A program made the translations under genes and the position numbers. The notes under the pieces are model-generated. The model was not told the DNA's origin and did not search any database. It saw only the letters and a list, made by a program, of their open reading frames with translations. Source: Amycolatopsis pithecellobii (GTDB lineage Bacteria > Actinomycetota > Actinomycetes > Mycobacteriales > Pseudonocardiaceae). Taken from it: a stretch of DNA of 64,000 nucleotides. How positions within the stretch are numbered: the stretch's first letter is position 1; each line of letters opens with the position of its first letter. Below are positions 36,122-45,670 of the stretch, piece after piece. The stretch spans positions 1 to 64,000 of the forward strand of contig NZ_WMBA01000037.1 in NCBI RefSeq assembly GCF_009707865.1, in the 5' to 3' direction.

Positions 36122-36895
36122 TTATTGCCCTGGCGTGCCAAAACCGACCTTGGTCAGCTCGGCCTTGCCCTGCGCACCGAGTAAGAACTGCTCGAACTGC
36201 TGGGCGAGATCGGCCTGCGGAGCGTCCTTGAGCACGGCGATCGGATAGTTGTTGATGGCCTGCGCCGACTCGGGGAAGTCGACCTGCGCGACCTTGCCAC
36301 CGGCGGTACTCGCGTCGGTCACGTAGACCAGGCCCGCGTCGGCGTCCCCGGATTCGACCTTCGTCAGCACCTGCTTGACGTCCTGCTCCTCACTGACCGG
36401 CTTGATCGTCACGCCGGTGTTCTTCTCGACCTTCTGCGCCGCCGAGCCGCACGGCACCTGCGCGGCGCACACGACGACCTTGAGCCCGGCACCCGCGAGA
36501 TCGCCGAAAGCCTTGAGCCCCTTCGGATTTCCCGGGGGGACCGCGATCGTGAGCTTGTTGGTCGCGAACACCGTCGGCGCGCCGTTGACGACACCGCCCT
36601 GCACGGCCTTGTCCATGTTCGCCTGATCCGCCGACGCGAACACGTCCGCCTTCGCCCCGTTGGTCAGCTGCTGCACCAGTGTCGACGAACCGCCGAAGTT
36701 GTACTTGACGGTGACACCGGGGTGCGCCGCCTCGAACTGGGTCTTCAGCGCGTTGAACGACTCGGTGAGCGACGCGGCGGCATACACCGTGAGCGTCTTC
36801 GGCTCGGAGGCAGTGCCGGCGCTGCTGGACGCGCCCGAACCACAGCCGGCGACGAGCAACGCGACACCGGCCAAGGTGACCAATACCTTCTTCAA
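36122..36895 (-). CDS. modA: Molybdate-binding lipoprotein
   Basis: 257 residues. Signal and lipobox LVTLAGVALLVAGCGSG (Cys18), then a periplasmic-binding fold: YAAASLTESFNALKTQFEAAHPGVTVKYNFGGSSTLVQQL with the Ser-rich anion site, KADVFASADQANMDKA and VVCAAQVPCGSAAQKV. This matches ModA molybdate/tungstate-binding proteins. The TTG start at 36895 overlaps the stop of the regulator gene and has GGAGGAG nearby. It would capture molybdate outside and pass it to ModBC, feeding the molybdopterin genes next door. Confidence 0.92.
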   Translation of the reverse strand: MKKVLVTLAGVALLVAGCGSGASSSAGTASEPKTLTVYAAASLTESFNALKTQFEAAHPGVTVKYNFGGSSTLVQQLTNGAKADVFASADQANMDKAVQGGVVNGAPTVFATNKLTIAVPPGNPKGLKAFGDLAGAGLKVVVCAAQVPCGSAAQKVEKNTGVTIKPVSEEQDVKQVLTKVESGDADAGLVYVTDASTAGGKVAQVDFPESAQAINNYPIAVLKDAPQADLAQQFEQFLLGAQGKAELTKVGFGTPGQ

Positions 36896-37296
36896 CGCTC
36901 TCCTCCAGGAGTCTCGACGACGACCGTCGTCGCCTTCACCACCGCCACCGCGAGCACGCCGGGCCGCAGCCCGAGCTCACGCACGGCCTCGGTGCTCATC
37001 AGCGACACCACCCGGTGCGGACCGGACTGCAGCTCGACCTGAGCCATCACCTTGTCGACGACGACCTCGGTGACGAGCCCGACGAACCGGTTCCGTGCGG
37101 ACCGGCCGACAGCGGACGGGTCGTCCGGCTGGGCCGCCTGCGCGCGGGCGAACGCGGCGAGTTCGGCGCCGTCGATGACCTTGCGGCCCGCGGCGTCCAC
37201 ACTGGAACCAAGCTGCCCGGCCCGAACCCAGCGACGCACCGTGTCGTCACTGACCCCGAGCAGGCCGGCGGCTTCCGAGAACCGAAATTGCGGCAT
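36892..37296 (-). CDS. ModE-like regulator: excisionase-type HTH plus Mop/TOBE domain
   Basis: 134 residues with two parts. The N-terminal MPQFRFSEAAGLLGVSDDTVRRWVRAGQLGSSVDAAGRKVIDGAEL is a MerR/excisionase-type helix-turn-helix; the C-terminal NRFVGLVTEVVVDKVMAQVELQSGPHRVVSLMSTEAVRELGLRPGVLAVAVVKATTVVV is a molbindin (Mop/TOBE) domain that binds molybdate. Together they make a compact ModE-type sensor quite unlike E. coli ModE in its DNA-binding half. The gene begins the modABC operon (overlap with modA) and is divergent from moaA, so it may balance uptake against cofactor synthesis. ATG at 37296; the upstream frame is not protein-like. Confidence 0.88.
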   Translation of the reverse strand: MPQFRFSEAAGLLGVSDDTVRRWVRAGQLGSSVDAAGRKVIDGAELAAFARAQAAQPDDPSAVGRSARNRFVGLVTEVVVDKVMAQVELQSGPHRVVSLMSTEAVRELGLRPGVLAVAVVKATTVVVETPGGER

Positions 37297-37444
37297 GGTC
37301 GCGACATTATCTCCGCGTCTACGGAAAAACCAGGCGTCTACGTGCTCACCACGAATTTCGTTACACAGCAGCGGTTCCCAGTGGACTCCAGCCTCGGTGT
37401 TCGTGGCCGTCGCGGCGCGGCCGAGTGGGGTTAGGCTGGTGTCA

Positions 37445-38506
37445 ATGAGTGCGGTAAATCTCGGTCTGCCCCGGCTCCGGGTCGAACCTGCCACGTCCGA
37501 ACCGAGGCCGGATAACCCTGCCCTTATCGACACGTTCGGACGAGTGGCCACCGATCTGCGGGTCTCGCTCACCGACCGGTGCAACCTCCGCTGTACCTAC
37601 TGCATGCCGGCGGATGGCCTGCCGTGGTTGCCCGGCAAGGACGTCCTCACTGACGAAGAACTGTTGCGGCTGTTGCGGATCGCGGTCGAACGGCTCGGCA
37701 TCACCGACATCCGGTTGACCGGCGGCGAGCCGATGCTGCGGCCGGGTCTCGAAGACCTCATCGGACAGATCGCCGCCTTGCGGCCGCGGCCCCGGCTTTC
37801 CATGACCACCAACGGAATCGGCCTCGCCAAGCGGGCAGCCAGGATTGCCGCGGCCGGGCTGGACCGGATCAATGTGTCCCTTGACACGGTCGATCGGGAA
37901 ACGTTCCGGACGATCAGCCGCCGGGACCGACTGTCGCATGTGCTCGATGGCCTCGCCGCGGCGCGCGCGGCCGGACTCGACCCGGTCAAGATCAACGCGG
38001 TGCTGCTGCGCGGCGTCAACGAGCACGAAGCGGCGAGCCTGCTGCGGTTCAGCCTCGATCACGGCTACCACCTGCGGTTCATCGAGCAGATGCCGCTGGA
38101 CGCCCAGCACGGCTGGAACCGGCGAGACATGGTGACCGCTTCGGAAATACTCGACCTGCTGCGGGCCGAGTTCGACCTGACGCCGAGCCCGGGCGAGCGT
38201 GGCGGTGCCCCCGCCGAGCGCTGGCTGGTCGACGGCGGTCCCGGCGACGTCGGGGTGATCGCGTCGGTTACCAGGCCGTTCTGTGCCGCGTGCGAGCGCA
38301 CCCGGCTGACCGCTGACGGTGCCGTGCGCTCCTGCCTGTTCAGCAACGCGGAGACCGACCTTCGCGGGCTGCTGCGCGCCGGTCACGACGACGAAGCGGT
38401 GGCCGATGCATGGCGGATGACCATGTGGGGCAAGCTTGCCGGGCACGAGATCAACGAAGCCGGATTCGCCCAGCCGCTCCGGCCGATGAGCGCGATCGGG
38501 GGCTGA
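37445..38506 (+). CDS. moaA: GTP 3',8-cyclase
   Basis: 353-residue radical SAM enzyme for the first step of molybdenum cofactor synthesis. The N-terminal cluster motif is LTDRCNLRCTYCMP, the GGE motif is RLTGGEPMLRPGLEDL, and the C-terminal second cluster reads FCAACERTRLTADGAVRSCLF. The end is GG (AIGG), important for activity. ATG at 37445 preferred over a long upstream frame; AGG lies nine bases upstream. The 148 bases to the divergent regulator show no Mo-cofactor riboswitch. It is followed by moaD. Confidence 0.96.
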   Translation: MSAVNLGLPRLRVEPATSEPRPDNPALIDTFGRVATDLRVSLTDRCNLRCTYCMPADGLPWLPGKDVLTDEELLRLLRIAVERLGITDIRLTGGEPMLRPGLEDLIGQIAALRPRPRLSMTTNGIGLAKRAARIAAAGLDRINVSLDTVDRETFRTISRRDRLSHVLDGLAAARAAGLDPVKINAVLLRGVNEHEAASLLRFSLDHGYHLRFIEQMPLDAQHGWNRRDMVTASEILDLLRAEFDLTPSPGERGGAPAERWLVDGGPGDVGVIASVTRPFCAACERTRLTADGAVRSCLFSNAETDLRGLLRAGHDDEAVADAWRMTMWGKLAGHEINEAGFAQPLRPMSAIGG

Positions 38507-38510
38507 GTGC

Positions 38511-38765
38511 GTGACGATGGTGTTGGTGCGGTATTTCGCATCCGCGCGGGCCGCCTCAGGAGTGACAGAAGAGAAGATAGAACTGCCCTTAGGTGCATCC
38601 GTGCGCGAAGCACTCGGAGTACTGCGGGAACGCCATCCGGAGAAACTGCCTCGCGTACTCCAAGCCGCCAGTTTCCTTCTTGACGGAGTGGCGGTTCGCG
38701 ACCATTCCCGGACGGTTCCGGACGGCTCGGAACTTGATGTGCTGCCCCCGTTCGCCGGCGGTTGA
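38511..38765 (+). CDS. moaD: Molybdopterin synthase small subunit
   Basis: 84-residue ubiquitin-like protein that carries sulfur as a C-terminal thiocarboxylate to precursor Z. It ends in the required PPFAGG. Other family sequence: VLVRYFASARAASGVTEE and VAVRDHSRTVPDGSELDVLPPFAGG. GTG at 38511 with an ATG six bases on; either start gives the same fold. Four bases separate it from the moaA stop. Its partner MoaE is the C-terminal half of the mog-moaE fusion downstream. Confidence 0.95.
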   Translation: MTMVLVRYFASARAASGVTEEKIELPLGASVREALGVLRERHPEKLPRVLQAASFLLDGVAVRDHSRTVPDGSELDVLPPFAGG

Positions 38766-38931
38766 CCGAATTTTTTGGTCGCGTTCATTGCCTTCACGAA
38801 CGGCCCAGTGGTAGCCAGAAGGACGTGACACAGACCTCACGAACAGTGAAATATCTCGGCCAGGAAACGGGCGCATAACGGCCCATCTACCAGGGAAAAC
38901 ACCCAAATCGTCATAGGTTGTGCCCCGTTAC

Positions 38932-38947
38932 TGTGATGTAGGTCACG
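38932..38947. promoter_or_regulatory. CRP/Rv3676-type binding site upstream of rpfA
   Basis: TGTGATGTAGGTCACG matches TGTGA-N6-TCACA at nine of ten positions. It overlaps a possible promoter and lies about 300 bases upstream of the rpfA ATG. In M. tuberculosis the CRP homologue Rv3676 controls rpfA, so the same control is likely here. Confidence 0.7.
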
Positions 38948-39023
38948 TGCCGAATAATTTCCGATCACGGTCTCGATTACGTACCGTCGCTTTTCGGCTG
39001 GCCCCGAACCGGCCACGGCAAGA

Positions 39024-39891
<868 letters not shown>

Positions 39892-39966
39892 CCTGCTGAA
39901 GGTCGCTCACGGCGCGATCAGCCCATCGGATCGATCACGGCAAGCCCGTGACTCCTCGATGAGCAA

Positions 39967-40007
39967 CCGAGGGCCCCACCGCCTCCCCCGTGCGGTGGGG
40001 CCCTCGG
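39967..40007. terminator. Hairpin terminator after rpfA
   Basis: A perfect 16-base-pair stem, CCGAGGGCCCCACCGC (39967-39982) with GCGGTGGGGCCCTCGG (39992-40007), and a nine-base loop. It is 75 bases after the rpfA stop and suits termination from both rpfA and the convergent mog-moaE gene. No U-run follows, as is common in actinobacteria. Confidence 0.8.
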
Positions 40008-40078
40008 CGCCTCCAACTCAATACCCAGGCCGCTTGATCCTCATGCGGTCACAACCCGGGCAAGTTCAGCGTCGGCCG

Positions 40079-41170
40079 CTACGGCGAGTTGACCCACTCG
40101 TCGGACCCGTCGGCGAAGTGCTGATGTTTCCAGACGGGGAGCTGGGCCTTCACCTCGTCGACGAGCTCCGCGCAGGTGGCGAAGGCCTCCGCCCGGTGGT
40201 CGGCCGCGACGGCGACGGCCAATGCGACGTCGCCAATGGCGAGTGCCCCCAGCCGGTGGCTGACGGCCACGGCCCGCACACCCCCGCCCCGGCGGCGGGT
40301 GACCTCCGCGACCACCCTCGCCAGCACATCGCCCGCGCTGGGATGGCCCTCGTAGAACAAGGTCTCGACCGACTTCCCGCCGTCGTGGTTCCGCACCACA
40401 CCGCCGAACGTCACCACAGCGCCGGCCGCCTGGTCATCGACGAGCTCAGCGTGAGCCTCCACCGAAAGCGGCTGCTCGGTCACCTGAGCCAACGCCACCC
40501 TCGGCGGCGCCACCTCATGCGCGGAAACCCCATCCGCTCCCGCGGGCCGCGGATGTTCGGCGCTGGCGGCCCGGTCGGCCACCTGACCATGCTGCGGCGG
40601 CTGCGCCTCATACCCCGTTTGCTGCTCAGCCACTTGTCCCTCACGGACTGCGGCCCCACCCGGCGCTGCAAAGGCGGCGCTTGAGTCGGCGGGACGTGGG
40701 TGGTCGGCGCCGGAGAGTTGGTCGATCGCGTGTTCCAGCACGCCGTCGAGGACACCGAGGCCGTCCTTCACTCCGCCGCGTGAGCCCGGCAGGTTCACCA
40801 CCAGCGTCCGCCCCGCGACACCGGCCAGGCCGCGCGAAAGCACCGCCGTCGGCACCTTGGGCAGGCCTGCGCCGCGGATCGCTTCCGCCAAACCCGCCAG
40901 CTGATGGTCGAGCACCGCCGCTGTCTCGTCCGGGGTGCGGTCGGTGGGCGAAATACCGGTACCGCCCGTCGTGATGATGACATCGGGCCCCTCGTCGAGG
41001 CAGTTCCGCAGCGCCCGGCCCACCGGCTCACCGTCCGGCACCACGATCGGGGGCGGCACCTCGAACGAGCGCGCCGCCAGCCACCCGACGATCACCGGGC
41101 CCGTCTTGTCCTCATAAACACCGGACGCCGCGCGGTTGGACGCGACGATCACCCGTGCCGTGCGCCTCAT
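40079..41170 (-). CDS. mog-moaE: MogA-MoaE fusion protein
   Basis: 363 residues joining two cofactor enzymes. The N-terminal ~155 residues are MogA/MoaB-like (VIVASNRAASGVYEDKTGPVIVGWL, DVIITTGGTGISPTDRTPDET, and VNLPGSRGGVKDGLGVL), which adenylates molybdopterin. After a ~65-residue Ala/Pro/Gln-rich linker the C-terminal ~140 residues are MoaE (GAVVTFGGVVRNHDGGKSVETLFYEGHPSAGD, HRLGALAIGD and WKHQHFADGSDEWVNS, with the catalytic Lys), the large subunit of MPT synthase. ATG at 41170 lies two bases from the moaC stop with GGAG upstream. MoaD comes from 38511. Confidence 0.93.
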   Translation of the reverse strand: MRRTARVIVASNRAASGVYEDKTGPVIVGWLAARSFEVPPPIVVPDGEPVGRALRNCLDEGPDVIITTGGTGISPTDRTPDETAAVLDHQLAGLAEAIRGAGLPKVPTAVLSRGLAGVAGRTLVVNLPGSRGGVKDGLGVLDGVLEHAIDQLSGADHPRPADSSAAFAAPGGAAVREGQVAEQQTGYEAQPPQHGQVADRAASAEHPRPAGADGVSAHEVAPPRVALAQVTEQPLSVEAHAELVDDQAAGAVVTFGGVVRNHDGGKSVETLFYEGHPSAGDVLARVVAEVTRRRGGGVRAVAVSHRLGALAIGDVALAVAVAADHRAEAFATCAELVDEVKAQLPVWKHQHFADGSDEWVNSP

Positions 41171-41172
41171 GG

Positions 41173-41661
41173 TCACTCCTGTGTCCTGCGGGACGTTCGC
41201 TCCCAGGTACCGGTCTTGCCGCCGTCCTTACGTTCGAGCCGGACCTCGTCCAGCGTCGCCTCGGGGTCCACCGCCTTGATCATGTCGTGCACGGTGAGCC
41301 CGGCGACCGCGACCGCCGTCAGCGCTTCCATCTCGACACCCGTCCGGTCCGTGGTCTTGGCCGTCGCCTCGATGCCGATTTCGGCTTCACCAAGGGAAAA
41401 TTCGACCTTCACCCCGGACAGCGCGATCTGGTGGCACAACGGAATGAGATCGGGCACCTTCTTGGCCCCCATGATCCCGGCGATCCGCGCCGTCGCAAGC
41501 GCGTCGCCCTTCGGCAAGCCGTTCGACGACAACAACCCGATCACCTCGGCGGTCGTGCGCACCACCCCGGTCGCGATCGCCGTACGGACCGTGGCCTGTT
41601 TGCGGGAGACGTCGACCATCCGGGCGGCGCCCGTCTGGTCGACGTGACTCAGTTCGCTCAC
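41173..41661 (-). CDS. moaC: Cyclic pyranopterin monophosphate synthase
   Basis: 162 residues; converts the MoaA product to cyclic pyranopterin monophosphate. Signature stretches are ARMVDVSRKQATVRTAIATG, KGDALATARIAGIMGAKKVPDLIPLCHQIALSGV (with the conserved Lys and His) and TGVEMEALTAVAVAGLTVHDMIKAVD. It sits directly upstream of mog-moaE in one operon, completing the pathway begun by moaA. Ten bases separate it from the malic enzyme stop. Confidence 0.96.
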   Translation of the reverse strand: MSELSHVDQTGAARMVDVSRKQATVRTAIATGVVRTTAEVIGLLSSNGLPKGDALATARIAGIMGAKKVPDLIPLCHQIALSGVKVEFSLGEAEIGIEATAKTTDRTGVEMEALTAVAVAGLTVHDMIKAVDPEATLDEVRLERKDGGKTGTWERTSRRTQE

Positions 41662-41671
41662 AGCCCCCAGG

Positions 41672-43066
41672 CTAGCCCGCGGCGGCCGTCCTTTTCGCCG
41701 CCGCCCGCACCGCTTCGGCCACAGCCGGCGCCACCGCCGAGTCGAACACGCTCGGCACGATGTACGACGCGTTCAACCGGTCGTCCACCACATCCGCGAT
41801 GGCGTTCGCCGCGGCGATCAGCATCTCGTCGTCGATGTCACGGGCCTGCGCATCGAGCAGACCACGGAACACGCCGGGGAACGCCAGCACATTGTTGATC
41901 TGGTTCGGATAGTCGCTGCGCCCTGTCGCGACCACCGCGGCGTGCTGCTGCGCCTCCAGCGGGTCGATCTCCGGATCCGGGTTGGCCAGCGCGAACACGA
42001 TCGGGTTCGGCGCCATCGTCGCGACCTGCGCGGCCCCGAACAGGTTCGGCGCGGACACCCCGATGAACACGTCGGCACCCACGAGCGCGTCGTGCAGGCT
42101 GCCGGACACGTTGTCCTTGTTGGTCGTTTCCGCCAGGTGCCGCAGGTTGTCGTCGAGAATCGACCGTCCATTGTGGACGATTCCGTCGATGTCGGCGGCA
42201 ATGATGTCCGCCGGCTTCTTGTGCTGCAACAGCCGGATGATCGCCGAACCCGCCGCTCCCGCACCGCTGACCACGATCTTGCAGTCCGTGATGTCCTTGC
42301 CCACCACCCGCAACGCGTTCCGCAGCGCGGCCAGCACCACGATCGCCGTACCGTGCTGGTCGTCATGGAACACGGGGATGTCGAGCTGGTCCCGCAGCCG
42401 CTTCTCGATCTCGAAGCAGCGCGGCGCGGCGATGTCCTCCAGGTTGATCCCCGCATACACCGGCGCGAGCGCCTTCACGATCTTGATGATCTCCTCGGTG
42501 TCCTGGGTGTCCAGGCACACCGGCCACGCGTCGACGTCCGCGAACTTCTTGAACAGCGCGGCCTTTCCCTCCATCACCGGCAGCGCCGCCTCCGGCCCGA
42601 TGTTGCCGAGGCCGAGCACGGCCGAGCCGTCGGTGACGACGGCGACCGTGTTGCGCTTGATGGTCAGGCGGCGGGCGTCGGCCGGGTTGGCCGCGATCGC
42701 CTTGCACACGCGGGCGACGCCCGGCGTGTACGCGCGGGACAGATCGTCACGGTTGCGCAGCTGGACCTTGGGGCTCACCGACAACTTGCCGCCGAGATGC
42801 ATCAGGAAGGTGCGGTCCGAGACCTTCCGCACCCGCACGCCGTCCAGCGAGTCGAGTTCCTTGGTGACGTCCTCGACATGGTCGGCGTTGGTGACGTTCG
42901 CCGTGATGTCGACGACGATCGCATCGGAACGCGACTCGACGACGTCGAACGCGGTGAGCACGCCGCCCACCCGGCCGACGGCGGTGGTGAGATCGCCCGC
43001 TGCACTCGCCGACGGCGGGGCCTCGACGCGGACGGTGATCGAATAACCGGGGCCGGGAACCGGCAC
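41672..43066 (-). CDS. NAD-dependent malic enzyme with N-terminal ACT domain
   Basis: 464 residues. An ACT-like ligand domain (about 1-85, [20 protein letters not shown]) precedes the malic enzyme core: [18 protein letters not shown] with the catalytic Tyr, [38 protein letters not shown] and the Rossmann motif [12 protein letters not shown]. It decarboxylates malate to pyruvate, linking TCA and gluconeogenesis; NAD over NADP is likely but not certain. ATG at 43066. A likely allosteric control through the ACT domain is inferred. Confidence 0.93.
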   Translation of the reverse strand: MPVPGPGYSITVRVEAPPSASAAGDLTTAVGRVGGVLTAFDVVESRSDAIVVDITANVTNADHVEDVTKELDSLDGVRVRKVSDRTFLMHLGGKLSVSPKVQLRNRDDLSRAYTPGVARVCKAIAANPADARRLTIKRNTVAVVTDGSAVLGLGNIGPEAALPVMEGKAALFKKFADVDAWPVCLDTQDTEEIIKIVKALAPVYAGINLEDIAAPRCFEIEKRLRDQLDIPVFHDDQHGTAIVVLAALRNALRVVGKDITDCKIVVSGAGAAGSAIIRLLQHKKPADIIAADIDGIVHNGRSILDDNLRHLAETTNKDNVSGSLHDALVGADVFIGVSAPNLFGAAQVATMAPNPIVFALANPDPEIDPLEAQQHAAVVATGRSDYPNQINNVLAFPGVFRGLLDAQARDIDDEMLIAAANAIADVVDDRLNASYIVPSVFDSAVAPAVAEAVRAAAKRTAAAG

Positions 43067-43078
43067 AGTCGTTACCCC

Positions 43079-43267
43079 TTACTTGTTGATCTCGGTCTGC
43101 GGGTGCACGTAGGGCACGGTGTCCAGCGGAAACGTGACGTCGCCATATGGCGACAGCGCGCCCTGCCGGTCCGCCGCCAACTCGCTCACCGGGTGCTCAC
43201 CGTCGGGCACCTTCGGCCAGCTCGGGTCGATCCGGCCGGCCTTCTTGCCGCTGTCTCCTTTGGCCAC
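43079..43267 (-). CDS. Small conserved actinobacterial protein
   Basis: 62 residues: VAKGDSGKKAGRIDPSWPKV, DGEHPVSELAADRQGALSPY, GDVTFPLDTVPYVHPQTEI. Hydrophilic, probably disordered, with no signal peptide. I know of no function; a protein with this pattern (Rv0863, from memory) sits at the same place in M. tuberculosis. GTG at 43267 with a strong GGGAGG site seven bases upstream, which supports real expression. It is 12 bases upstream of malic enzyme in the same direction, and divergent from the helicase-C gene. Confidence 0.7.
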   Translation of the reverse strand: MAKGDSGKKAGRIDPSWPKVPDGEHPVSELAADRQGALSPYGDVTFPLDTVPYVHPQTEINK

Positions 43268-43351
43268 GACATCCTCCCGTTCGGCTGTGAGGCTTTCAGT
43301 TTGCCTCAACACAAGCGGTCCGCGGAGGCCAGGGCGGTATCCTGCACTGTG

Positions 43352-45583
43352 ATGCCCGCGACCTCTCTGGCGGAATGGCTGCGCTCCGCATCCGACGACG
43401 AGCTGGCCGCGCTCCTGCAGACCAGGCGCGACCTGGCCACCCCGCCTCCCTCCGACAGCACTGTGCTCGCCACGCGCGCGGGCACGGCCGGTTCCACCGC
43501 GCGGGCGCTGGAGGATCTGGACACCTTCACGCTCGCCGTGCTCGACGCGTTGCTGGTCGCGAACGCCGACACCGAGCCGGTGCCGGCCACGAAGATCGCC
43601 GAGCTCGTCGGCGCCGCTCCGGGCAAGGCACTGGACCGGCTGCGCGGGCGAGCGGTCGCGTGGGGTGACGACGACGCGGTGCGGGTGGTGCCGGTCGTGC
43701 GGGAGATCGTCGGCCCGTTCCCGGCGGGGCTCGGGGCCTCGGTGCCCGAGCTGGCGGGCGCCGATCTTTCCGAGCTGGGCGAGGACGAGCACGCGGTGCT
43801 GAGCGCGCTCGCCGCCGGCCCGCCGATCGGGCGCAGCAAGGACGCGCTCACCCAGGTTCCCCTCGATGAAGCGAAAACGCCGGTTCAGCGGTTGCTCGCC
43901 CGGGGTCTGCTCCTGCGCCGCGACGCGGATACCGTTGAGCTACCCCGCGAGATCGCATTGATCCTGCGTGACGGGCATTCCTCCTCACCGGCCGCGCGTC
44001 ACGAACCGGAGCTGCCCACCAACCCGCACCAGCAGTCCACAGTGGACGAAGCGGCCGCGGGTGAGGCGGCGGAGTTCCTGCGGCAGATGGAATCTCTGCT
44101 CACCCAGTGGTCCGGACAACCACCGCCGGTACTCAAGGCGGGTGGGCTCGGTGTGCGGGAACTTCGCAAACTCGCGAAGGAACTCGAAGTCGACGACACG
44201 CACGCGACGCTGCTCGCCGAGCTCGCTGTCGGCGCCGGCCTGGTCGCCGACAGCGGAAACACCACGCCCGAGTGGGTGCCGACAACGTTGACCGACACGT
44301 GGCTCGCGTCGGCGCCGGCACAACGGTGGCTCACCCTCGCGCAGGCCTGGCTCGACCTGCCCCGGTTGCCAGGGCTGGCCGGGCAGCGCGACGCCAAAGA
44401 CAAGGCGATGGCGCCACTTTCCGACGACTTGCGGCGCCCGCTCGCGCCGATCAACCGGCGTCGTGTGCTCGAAGCGCTCGCCGAACTGCCGGCCGGCAGT
44501 GGGGTGAAGAGCGTCGACGAGCTCGTCGCCGTGCTCGCCTGGCGCGCGCCACGCCGTGGCGGACGGCTGCGGGACGAGACCGTGCGCTGGACCATGGCCG
44601 AGGCCTCGACGCTGGGTGTGATCGCACTCGGCGCGCTCACCAGGGCCGCGGGCGCCCTGCTCGCCGACGATCGCCAAGGCGCGCTGTCGGCGATGGTCGA
44701 CGCGCTGCCCTCGCCCATCGACCATGTACTCGTCCAGGCCGACCTGACCGTGGTCGCGCCAGGACCGCTCGAACCGGAGCTGGCGGCGGAGATCAAGGCC
44801 GTCGCGGACGTCGAGTCGGCGGGGCATGCGACGGTCTACCGGATCACCGAGCAGACCGTGCGCCGTGCGCTCGACGCCGGGAAGACCGCGGACGAGCTGC
44901 ACGAGTTGTTCCGCGCACGTTCGGCGACGCCGGTGCCGCAGTCGCTGACGTACCTGATCGACGACGTCGCGCGGCGGCACGGCCGGTTACGCGGTGGTGC
45001 GGCCGCGTCATTCCTGCGCTGCGACGACGAAGTACTGCTCGCCGAGGTCCTCGGCAACCCGGTCGCGCAGGAGTACCAGCTGCGCAAGATCGCGCCGACG
45101 GTGCTGGTGAGCCCGGTGCCACTCGCCGAAGTACTGGACGGGTTGCGCGCGGCTGGGTTCGCCCCGGCCGCCGAGGGCCCGGACGGGCGGGTGCTCGACC
45201 TGCGACCGAACGGCCGCCGGATTCCGGCTCGTACCAGGAATGTGCGGCGTGCGCTGCCTGAACCGCAGGGTGCGAGCGCCGAGCAGATCGCACAGGTGAT
45301 CGCGCATCTGCGGGCCGGGGACAGGGCTTCGAGCCGGCGCCGTGGCACCGAGGTGCGGCTGCCCGGCGGCGGTGGCGGCTCGGACACCGCCGCGACGATG
45401 GCGTTGCTGGCACGCGCGAGCCGCGAGCGTCGCGAGGTGTGGATCGGCTTCGTGGACTCGCACGGCACGGCGAGTCAGCGGATCGTCACCCCGGCGCACG
45501 TCGGCGGCGGCATGCTGTTGAGCACCGAAGACGAGCGATACCCCTTGCACCGCATCACTTCCGCGGCCCTCGTCGAGGATTGA
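43352..45583 (+). CDS. Helicase C-terminal domain partner protein (Rv0862c-like)
   Basis: 743 residues. The N-terminal and middle parts are helical (SLAEWLRSASDDELAALLQTRRDLATPPPS, then VRELRKLAKELEVDDTHATLLAELAVGAGL) with winged-helix-like segments, and the last ~200 residues (VLVQADLTVVAPGPLEPELAAEIKAVADVESAGHATVYRITEQTVRRALDAG, and TYLIDDVARRHGRLRGGAAASFLRC) match the 'helicase XPB/Ssl2 N-terminal' (helicase_C_3) family. In M. tuberculosis, Rv0862c lies beside the XPB helicase; here the helicase is 16 kb away at 61223. The product probably assists the XPB repair helicase. ATG at 43352, one base after a GTG that could also serve. Confidence 0.82.
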   Translation: MPATSLAEWLRSASDDELAALLQTRRDLATPPPSDSTVLATRAGTAGSTARALEDLDTFTLAVLDALLVANADTEPVPATKIAELVGAAPGKALDRLRGRAVAWGDDDAVRVVPVVREIVGPFPAGLGASVPELAGADLSELGEDEHAVLSALAAGPPIGRSKDALTQVPLDEAKTPVQRLLARGLLLRRDADTVELPREIALILRDGHSSSPAARHEPELPTNPHQQSTVDEAAAGEAAEFLRQMESLLTQWSGQPPPVLKAGGLGVRELRKLAKELEVDDTHATLLAELAVGAGLVADSGNTTPEWVPTTLTDTWLASAPAQRWLTLAQAWLDLPRLPGLAGQRDAKDKAMAPLSDDLRRPLAPINRRRVLEALAELPAGSGVKSVDELVAVLAWRAPRRGGRLRDETVRWTMAEASTLGVIALGALTRAAGALLADDRQGALSAMVDALPSPIDHVLVQADLTVVAPGPLEPELAAEIKAVADVESAGHATVYRITEQTVRRALDAGKTADELHELFRARSATPVPQSLTYLIDDVARRHGRLRGGAAASFLRCDDEVLLAEVLGNPVAQEYQLRKIAPTVLVSPVPLAEVLDGLRAAGFAPAAEGPDGRVLDLRPNGRRIPARTRNVRRALPEPQGASAEQIAQVIAHLRAGDRASSRRRGTEVRLPGGGGGSDTAATMALLARASRERREVWIGFVDSHGTASQRIVTPAHVGGGMLLSTEDERYPLHRITSAALVED

Positions 45584-45588
45584 CGCCG

Positions 45589-45670
45589 ACGCACAACTCG
45601 CGCGACCGGAACGCACAACTCGCGCGGCGCGAACGCGCAACTCGCGCGGTGGGAACGCGCAACTCGCGGG
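45589..45670. repeat. Four tandem 22-base repeats
   Basis: Three full units and a partial fourth (45589-45610, 45611-45632, 45633-45654, 45655-45670), each ACGCRCAACTCGCG followed by variable bases. They fill the gap between the convergent helicase-C gene and the DUF742 gene. The core AACTCGCG is constant. Not a CRISPR: no spacers. It could bind a protein or be a dispersed genome repeat. Confidence 0.75.

Noticed and set aside
37297-37444. Molybdenum cofactor riboswitch upstream of moaA
   Set aside because: The 148-base region lacks the long conserved helices of that class.
38766-38900. Second CRP-like site (GTGAC and CTCAC halves near 38824)
   Set aside because: The spacing between halves is eight bases rather than six.
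41942-43351. Plus-strand extension upstream of the helicase-C gene
   Set aside because: Antisense to malic enzyme and the small protein gene; the start at 43352 fits the family.
45589-45670. CRISPR-like array
   Set aside because: Units are head-to-tail with no unique spacers and no cas genes nearby.
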